Shown here: positions 27,360 to 33,690 of the stretch, one piece after another | How the letters are laid out: every line of letters begins with the position of its first letter | Position numbering within the stretch: position 1 is the stretch's first letter | NCBI GenBank assembly: GCA_026416665.1 | Contig: JAOAET010000005.1 | Span: forward strand, 1 to 33,690 | Direction: 5' to 3' | Origin: Candidatus Omnitrophota bacterium | Lineage (GTDB): Bacteria > Omnitrophota > Gorgyraeia > Gygaellales > Profunditerraquicolaceae | DNA: 33,690 bases | The notes under the pieces: model-generated | What the model was told of the DNA's origin: nothing | Database searches by the model: none | Seen by the model: only the letters and a program-made list of their open reading frames with translations | Program-made: the position numbers and the translations under genes

Positions 27360-27914
27360 ATGAATATTGGAGAAAAATTAAGATTATTGCGCGGTAATAT
27401 GACTTTAACAGAACTAGCGAGGCGCTCAGGAGTAGACAAGGCAATAGTAAGTAAAATTGAATCAGGAAAAATGACTGGTACAGTAGAATGCCATAGAAAA
27501 CTTGCTGAGGTCTTTGGACTAAAACTTTCCGAATTCTATGCTTATATGGAGACTGAAAAACCCGAAGCTGTAGAATTTCACCCTGGAGCAATGAAGACAG
27601 ATGTTTATATGGACTTTTTAGAAATTCTTACAAAAATACCCTTAGCAAAGAAGATGCTTCCTACCTTTATTACTTTGAAACCAGCTGAAACTCAAGACCT
27701 ACAAGAAACAGTGAAAAAAGTTGAACGTTTTATTTACATTATTGATGGCCAATTAGATATAGAAGTAGAAGGAAAAGTCTATCGGTTAAAAAAAGACCCT
27801 GCTGCTGAAAAAGGTGATAGTATTTACTCTACCAGCCAGCAGAAACATATTTTACGCAATACTGGAACTACAATTGCACGAGCACTTTGTATTAGTGCTC
27901 CTCCTGTTCTCTAA
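27360..27914 (+). CDS. XRE-family transcriptional regulator with C-terminal cupin
   Basis: HTH MTLTELARRSGVDKAIVSKIESGKMTGT; cupin-like YIIDGQLDIEVEGKVYRLKKGDS...HILRNTGT. Confidence 0.9.
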   Translation: MNIGEKLRLLRGNMTLTELARRSGVDKAIVSKIESGKMTGTVECHRKLAEVFGLKLSEFYAYMETEKPEAVEFHPGAMKTDVYMDFLEILTKIPLAKKMLPTFITLKPAETQDLQETVKKVERFIYIIDGQLDIEVEGKVYRLKKDPAAEKGDSIYSTSQQKHILRNTGTTIARALCISAPPVL

Positions 27915-28029
27915 GGTTTATTAGTTATAAACGAAATCTAACTGCTTATTTAAAATTGTGGCATATCTGTAGTTTAGTTATAAAAAATTATTATGATGTG
28001 AATAAATAGCAATAAAAAGGAGTAAACAA

Positions 28030-28386
28030 ATGAAAAAGATTCTTATCTGTGAAGATGAAAAAGATGCACAAAAGACTCTAGAGCAAATTCTTCGTAGGCG
28101 TAATTATCAGGTAGCTTGTGTTGATAATGGACAAGATGCGATTGTTCAAACAAAAGAATTTTCTCCAGATTTGATACTTTTAGATATCCGTATGCCCAAG
28201 ATTGATGGCTTAGAAGTTGCTCGACAAATACGTTCATTTAATAAATTGGTTAAGATTATCTTTATCAGTGCCTTTGCCAGTCCAGAGATTGAGCGTGAGG
28301 CTGCACAATTTGATATCTGCGATTACTTAGTAAAACCTGTTTCAAATGAAGATATTCTAAAAAAAATTGAATCTTGCTTCAAATAA
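28030..28386 (+). CDS. Stand-alone response regulator receiver protein
   Basis: KKILICEDEKDAQKTL...PDLILLDIRMPKIDGLEVARQI...KIIFISAFA...CDYLVKPVS. Confidence 0.92.
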   Translation: MKKILICEDEKDAQKTLEQILRRRNYQVACVDNGQDAIVQTKEFSPDLILLDIRMPKIDGLEVARQIRSFNKLVKIIFISAFASPEIEREAAQFDICDYLVKPVSNEDILKKIESCFK

Positions 28387-28440
28387 TTTACCTTGCCAAA
28401 ATAAATCACAAAATTTCTTGTAGGGATTCTCTGAAAATTT

Positions 28441-29207
28441 CTAACTTTTTGACCTGACTTTATAGAAAACTGTTCCTATCCATTCATGCAGTGCTAAAGA
28501 GCTCTGGTATAAATATTCTGAACGGGGCAAAATCTTTTGGGTAAGAGGTCAAATGGTTCAACGAGATACTAGCAGGGTATAGGTAAAAATTCTTTATCTG
28601 GAAATGCTTCTGAAACGTCTGCGAGGCTCTTCTTATTAAATTGCTGAAGTGACTAAACCCACTTTTTTAGTTAGCAATTAGTTCTCTATTTTTAATTTCC
28701 TGCGCTTGCTTAAAAAGTGTAGTATGCGAATATTCTTCAAACAAGATAGAAGAAGCATCTACTCCTAACTGCATAGCCATTTGTTTCATAAACTGCGCCT
28801 CAGAGAATCCTTCACAGAAACCACTTCCCCCAGAGAGAATAAGAAGTTTTGCCTTACTTCTTAAGAAAACATTTACCTTATTATAAACACGCGAGAAAGT
28901 AGCAAACTGTGCTTCCGGTGTCTTCTGATAGCTGGCATATGGTTTTAATCACTCCTGCTAAAATAACAATTACCTCTACTTCTTCCACATACTTTTGTTT
29001 GACTGGAACAAATTGATGCTCAAAAGTCCAAAATAGAAAATTTTGGATAATTTGTGCACTTAAACACCACAATACAATTAAAGAAACACCCATTACCCGG
29101 TGGGCAATATGTAAGGCTGGAGACTTTTGCTTTACTCTATACAAAATAACAAAGGAAAAACTAAGTAAAATAAAAATCCACGTAAGTGGCTCTGCAAATA
29201 ACCGCAA
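28441..29207 (-). pseudogene. ElyC/YdcF-like (DUF218) pseudogene with several frameshifts
   Basis: Fragments in successive frames: N-terminal TMs + VEVIVILAGVIK; PYASYQKTPEAQFATFSRVYNKVNVFLRSKAKLLILSGGSGFCEGFSEAQFMKQMAMQLGVDASSILFEEYS; KKVGLVTSA; RRASQTFQKHFQIKNFYLYPAS...DFAPF; SSLALHEWIGTVFYKVR. Confidence 0.8.
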
Positions 29208-29253
29208 AAAAAGCTAAAAAAGCATTCATTTTTTTATTTTAATTTAGAATATC

Positions 29254-31173
29254 TTACCAACTGATGGCTTCTTTGGCAAGGAAAACAATGGGCTTAAGTG
29301 CCCAACGGACAAGAATCTTTAGACTTTCTCTTTTTTCAATATAACGTGCAATAGGTGGACTAAATTTGTAGTAAGCATACACAAAAGCCTTTCCTAAACT
29401 GTTTGGCATTAAATATTGGTCACGGAATTGCCGTAGTGCAATTACATCCTCTGCCTCTGCAGAGCCATAGCAGGCAGTAGCAATAAAACAACCTCCACCA
29501 CCGCCACCGCCGCCTCCTCCGCCTAAACTCACTACTCCACTTGTAGTAACTACTGCACCTATCCCAAAGATAGAAAAATGCCTTACCGGTGCATAAACTA
29601 AATTATTACTGGTATCAACCCCAGAATTAGGAACTTCCTCCCATGTTAACGTCTTCAAATTATAGTAATAAAGTCTTAAGCGGTTAGGATTGGTTATTCC
29701 TGCTTCTGTTAGTTCTGCTAGAGTGTAAGGAACCTTAATCACTATGTCCTGACTAAATTCCATTCCTGAAGGGCCAAAGTCTACTGCTTTATTTAACATT
29801 GTTGCTAAGGGATTGGGTGGTGGACACTTTACTTTGGTAATAGTTAATACAAAAGGACTATCTACTGCGTGCGCAGGAACAACTACTGTAGCTTTCTTCA
29901 ATTCTGAATCAGTAGTTGCGCTAACTAATGCTCCGGTTGAATTATCCACATAGAAACTTTCGGCATTTTCTTCATCAAAAATGGAACTGCGACTAAAAAA
30001 TGCCTTGGCATTACCTTCCCGATAATCCGTCCAAACCATACATAGATCTTCTCCTTCTGGGCTTACATATATTGAAGGTCTCTCTTGCGTAGCAGTTCCA
30101 GAATCCGCATTAATTAATACATTGGTTTTAAAGGTCTCGCCTCCATCAAAAGATTCGGCATAATAAATATCCCATTCATTGTTACGAAAGTCACTCCAAA
30201 TGGCGTAAATAGTCCCTAGAGAATCCATATACACTGAGGGGTCTTTTTGTTCTTTTGGTTCCAGAGCCTCTTCATTCACTTGTATATCAATACCCCAAGT
30301 TAGACCGTCATTAGAGGTATCGCAGAGAATATCCCAGTCACCATCTTGCCCCTGCCCTTTCCAAAGAACACAAACTTTGTTCATCACCCCACTTGCCGGT
30401 GCAGTTGCCAAAGAAGGTTCAAGATTTATCTGTGTTGTTCTTATATCGTTTACCACAACATCCACTGCTGACTGACGGACATCAGTTGAGCTTAATTTAT
30501 TAGCAAAGATGTTACGTTTACCGTCTTTCTCAGCAGACCAGACCAGATACTTTACTGTGCCATTTGAATCGAACTTGACCTGAGGTTGCTGCCAAGAATT
30601 TTGTGAACCATCATCGATTCTTTTAATCTGACTTGCTAAAATATTAAATAAACTTTCCCCTTGATTTTGTGAACGTGAATAAAATACACCACCTGTTGTG
30701 CCAGTATTTACCCAAGCAATAACCACTTCGCCATTTATTGAGGCATCAATTGCTGGTTGAATCTGGTCTGTCCCTTGCCCCAAGTGATTATCAATTGGAA
30801 CTACTCCTATTTGAAAATTACTTTCTCCTTGAAACATCCTACCAAAATAAAGATCTATATTTCCTGAAGAATCTTCATTTTCCCAGATAATATAGACATT
30901 ACCTAATCCGTCACAGGCTAATTTAGGATTGCGGTTTGTGCCAACAATACCTGAACTTACCTCAAATTCTTGTTCAAAACTAATTCCTCGGTTTACCGAG
31001 CGGGCAAACCAAATTTTACCTGTATCTTCCTGCCAGGCCATATATACAGATGTGGCTAAGTAATCCATGATTACACAAACATTGTCCTGATGAACTGAAT
31101 ACGCATGCTGACCGGCTAACCCCACCATCAAAATGGACATAATAACGATAAATTTTACTTTTATCATTTTCAA
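29254..31173 (-). CDS. Secreted beta-propeller/sialidase-like repeat protein with poly-Gly linker and CFI-box-like C-terminus
   Basis: Signal peptide; repeated NVYIIWENEDSSGNIDLYF / TIYAIWSDFRNNEWDIYYAESFDGG units; GGGGGGGGGGGCFIATACYGSAEAEDVIALRQFRDQYL. Confidence 0.8.
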   Translation of the reverse strand: MKMIKVKFIVIMSILMVGLAGQHAYSVHQDNVCVIMDYLATSVYMAWQEDTGKIWFARSVNRGISFEQEFEVSSGIVGTNRNPKLACDGLGNVYIIWENEDSSGNIDLYFGRMFQGESNFQIGVVPIDNHLGQGTDQIQPAIDASINGEVVIAWVNTGTTGGVFYSRSQNQGESLFNILASQIKRIDDGSQNSWQQPQVKFDSNGTVKYLVWSAEKDGKRNIFANKLSSTDVRQSAVDVVVNDIRTTQINLEPSLATAPASGVMNKVCVLWKGQGQDGDWDILCDTSNDGLTWGIDIQVNEEALEPKEQKDPSVYMDSLGTIYAIWSDFRNNEWDIYYAESFDGGETFKTNVLINADSGTATQERPSIYVSPEGEDLCMVWTDYREGNAKAFFSRSSIFDEENAESFYVDNSTGALVSATTDSELKKATVVVPAHAVDSPFVLTITKVKCPPPNPLATMLNKAVDFGPSGMEFSQDIVIKVPYTLAELTEAGITNPNRLRLYYYNLKTLTWEEVPNSGVDTSNNLVYAPVRHFSIFGIGAVVTTSGVVSLGGGGGGGGGGGCFIATACYGSAEAEDVIALRQFRDQYLMPNSLGKAFVYAYYKFSPPIARYIEKRESLKILVRWALKPIVFLAKEAISW

Positions 31174-31178
31174 AACCC

Positions 31179-33689
31179 CTATCTGGTACTTATCTTAAGG
31201 TTTACTCCTCGTAACAACATGGTAGTCGTAAAAGAATAACGCACTGTTCCCATATCGTTTCCTGCTAAATCCTTTGCAGAGACAAATACAGTAATATCCT
31301 GATTATAGAAGAAACGATAGCCTTTAGCTGAAGGCGGAGTGTAAATAATCGCATAGTCAGATGGTCCGCCACTTATAATCACAGCATTTTCGTATAAACT
31401 TAGTTGATTTAAGCCGTTTTCTATTATCTTAGTAGGCCAAGCATCTCCTTCCCGCTGAATACTCAGATTAATAGTATTTATGTTCACACCTACTCCATCA
31501 TCCTTAATGTGTAATTTTATTGCTGTATTCCGTGGCACTTGCACCTCACCATCCTGAGGATTAAGCTCAGATAAATAAGGTGGTTGAGTATCTACTGCCT
31601 GGACGGTAATGGTAATTGTCTCTGAAGCAGAAGCATTATAGGGATCCCGCACAGTAAAAGTAACCATATGATTTCCTGTCTGACTATTAGAAGGAGTCCA
31701 ATTAAAGGTTTGGTTTAAAAAAGTTGCACCAACAGGTAAATTTGACACACTGTAAATTAAGTTTTCTCCATCAGGGTCAGAAGCCACTACACTAAAAGAA
31801 AGTAAAGAGTTTGCTTGAACGTTTTTATTACCTATTGCAGACAAAATAGGTGCTCTATTGGTATTAGTAACGGTTATCACAATGCTTTCTGAATCTTCAC
31901 CACCATGTCCATCATTAACAGTAAAAATTATTGAATAACTGCCTGCTTGATTATAAGAAGGTGTCCAAGTAAATGTCTGATTAACAAAAGTAGCCCCTTG
32001 CGGCAGATTAGAAACACTATAAATCAATGTGTCCAAATCTGCGTCCGTCCCTGACACAGTGAAAGTAACAGTTGCGCCTTCGGCCACTGTTCTATTACCA
32101 ATGGTACTAAGAACAGGTGGCTGATTAACATTACCTACGCTTATGGTGATTGTCTGTTGAGCACTGGCACCAAGTGGATCCACAGCAAGAAAAGTCACAG
32201 AATAGTTTCCTGCTTGGTTTATATTCGGTGTCCAACTAAAGACACCAGTTGAAGCATTAAGCGTGGCACCATTGGGCAGATTTGGTGATGAATAAGTAAC
32301 GCTATCACCATCGGGGTCAGTCGCACTTAAAGTGAAACTAAGAGTACTTGCTTCATTCACTGTCTTGTTACCAATACTTGCTAAAACCGGTGCACGATTC
32401 ACATTGCTTACAGTAATAGTAATTGTCTGATTGGCTGTAGCAGCATTACTGTCGGAAACACTAAAAGTAACATTATAAATACCTGATTGGGTAAAGGTGG
32501 GTGTCCAAGAAAAAGTCCTCGTTGAAGAATTAAAGGTTGCTCCTTCTGGTAAATTGGAAACTGAGTAGGTTAGTGCATCACCATCAGGATCAGTTGCATT
32601 TACCACAAAAGTAAGAAGAGAGTTCTCTGCAATACTTTTATCTCCAATAGCACTCCATATAGGTGAACGATTAACATTAGTCACTGTTATAGAAATAACT
32701 TCATAATCTGTTAAACTACCATCTGAGACAGTAAATCTGATTCCAGTGTAAGTGCCTTGCTGGTCATAGGTTGGAGTCCATGAAAAAGTTCTGGTAGAAG
32801 CATTAAAACTTGCACCTACTGGAAGGAACTCGGCGGTGTAATTAAGAGGGTCTCCGTCAGGGTCAGTTGCACTTATCGTAAAATTAAGGGTGGTGTTTTC
32901 TGCTACTGTTTTGTTTCCAATATCCGCTAAAACTGGTGCACGATTTACATTATTAACCGTAATAGTTATTGTCTCGGTTGCAGTCCCTCCCCAATTGTCA
33001 CTAACATTAAAAGTAACATTATATATTCCCTGCTGATTATAGTTAGGTGTCCAACTAAAAGTTTTGGTAGAGGTATTAAATGTGGCACCAGTTGGTAAAT
33101 TAGCAACTGAATAAGTTAAACTATCACCATCAACATCAGAGGCACTGATAGTAAAAGTTAGTGTGGAGTTCTCATTCACTGTCTTGTTACCAATAGGTGT
33201 TAATACTGGAGCAGTATTTACTTTAGCAATGGCGCTTGCACAATTAGAAAGTGTAGAAATATTGGGCACTTCATCTTGAGTTTTTATCGCAAAGTAATAA
33301 GTTGTTCCTGGGGTAAGCCCGCTTACTGTAATGTTATGAATAGATCCAGCAACAGCTGGCTGAGGTGGATTATTTACCGTAGTTGCCGTATTAAACTGTG
33401 CATCAGTAGTGATAGCCGAAGTTGCATACTTTATGATATATGCAGAAGCAGTACCTGTATTTGCGTCATCACCTGGAGCAGTCCAAGAAAGATTAACTGT
33501 GCCACGGGTAGAACCTGTAGTAGCAGATAGATTAGTGATTGCTGCGGGTGGAGTTGTGTCTGTAGCTCCTCCATAAATATCCGAAGGCATAGTATTTCCT
33601 AAATATTCCCATATATACTTGGTTAATGTCTGACCATCTGCACAAAATCCTCTCTGCCCATTAACACCATGTAAATTATACTGCCTCAT
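31179..33689 (-). CDS. Large surface protein: FN3 domain plus six putative-Ig (He_PIG/cadherin-like) repeats; 5' end outside the window
   Basis: Six ~91 aa repeats starting N(T/R/Q)(A/S/P)P(V/I)...IGNK(T/S)V.EN; FN3 region PPAAITNLSATTGSTRGTVNLSWTAPGDD; no signal peptide at the visible start. Confidence 0.85.
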   Translation of the reverse strand: MRQYNLHGVNGQRGFCADGQTLTKYIWEYLGNTMPSDIYGGATDTTPPAAITNLSATTGSTRGTVNLSWTAPGDDANTGTASAYIIKYATSAITTDAQFNTATTVNNPPQPAVAGSIHNITVSGLTPGTTYYFAIKTQDEVPNISTLSNCASAIAKVNTAPVLTPIGNKTVNENSTLTFTISASDVDGDSLTYSVANLPTGATFNTSTKTFSWTPNYNQQGIYNVTFNVSDNWGGTATETITITVNNVNRAPVLADIGNKTVAENTTLNFTISATDPDGDPLNYTAEFLPVGASFNASTRTFSWTPTYDQQGTYTGIRFTVSDGSLTDYEVISITVTNVNRSPIWSAIGDKSIAENSLLTFVVNATDPDGDALTYSVSNLPEGATFNSSTRTFSWTPTFTQSGIYNVTFSVSDSNAATANQTITITVSNVNRAPVLASIGNKTVNEASTLSFTLSATDPDGDSVTYSSPNLPNGATLNASTGVFSWTPNINQAGNYSVTFLAVDPLGASAQQTITISVGNVNQPPVLSTIGNRTVAEGATVTFTVSGTDADLDTLIYSVSNLPQGATFVNQTFTWTPSYNQAGSYSIIFTVNDGHGGEDSESIVITVTNTNRAPILSAIGNKNVQANSLLSFSVVASDPDGENLIYSVSNLPVGATFLNQTFNWTPSNSQTGNHMVTFTVRDPYNASASETITITVQAVDTQPPYLSELNPQDGEVQVPRNTAIKLHIKDDGVGVNINTINLSIQREGDAWPTKIIENGLNQLSLYENAVIISGGPSDYAIIYTPPSAKGYRFFYNQDITVFVSAKDLAGNDMGTVRYSFTTTMLLRGVNLKISTR
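31590..33230 (-). repeat. Six tandem ~273-nt coding repeats
   Basis: Repeat boundaries near 33210, 32940, 32665, 32393, 32120 and 31855 with conserved NRAPVL.IGNKTV / SVSNLP.GATF...FSWTP. Confidence 0.85.
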
Positions 33690-33690
33690 C

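Noticed and set aside
27958-27976. Sigma-54-like TGGCAT...TAGTT upstream of the lone receiver gene
   Set aside because: The essential GC of the -12 element is GT
1-33690. CRISPR arrays, tRNA/rRNA genes, transposases or prophage genes
   Set aside because: None seen on either strand; the only tandem repeats found are coding repeats in surface proteins

Overview
The window is an AT-rich bacterial chromosomal segment with no rRNA, tRNA, CRISPR array or transposase that I could support. The lineage is not determinable from sequence alone. Exosortase, PEP-CTERM, Gsp-type secretion and sigma-54 genes together suggest a Gram-negative-type cell plan. Gene content: (i) a PflX-type radical SAM gene. 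(ii) A secreted tandem transglutaminase-like gene (frameshifted) and a secreted TPR protein. Each is preceded by a cyclic-di-GMP-I (GEMM-I)-like RNA leader with a mutually exclusive terminator hairpin. (iii) rpoN (sigma-54), convergent with a three-gene signalling operon: GAF histidine kinase, NtrC-type activator, PocR-GAF protein. (iv) Two PEP-CTERM proteins next to a sugar transferase that carries an apparently intact PEP-CTERM motif inside its own N-terminus. (v) A type II secretion/type IV pilus-like operon (gspG, pilM/N-like, gspM-like, gspC-like, gspD, gspC, gspE, gspF) running directly into an exosortase and an EpsI-family gene. (vi) A separate gspC paralog under a canonical GEMM-I riboswitch whose closing helix appears to contain the start codon. 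(vii) An XRE-cupin regulator, a lone receiver protein, a decayed ElyC/YdcF-like pseudogene, a CFI-box-like surface protein and a large Ig-like repeat protein truncated by the window edge. The strongest candidates for something new are the set of three GEMM-like leaders (two with an altered ligand-side arm) and the PEP-CTERM/sugar-transferase fusion beside the T2SS-exosortase operon. All calls come from reading the sequence; no database search or folding was run.
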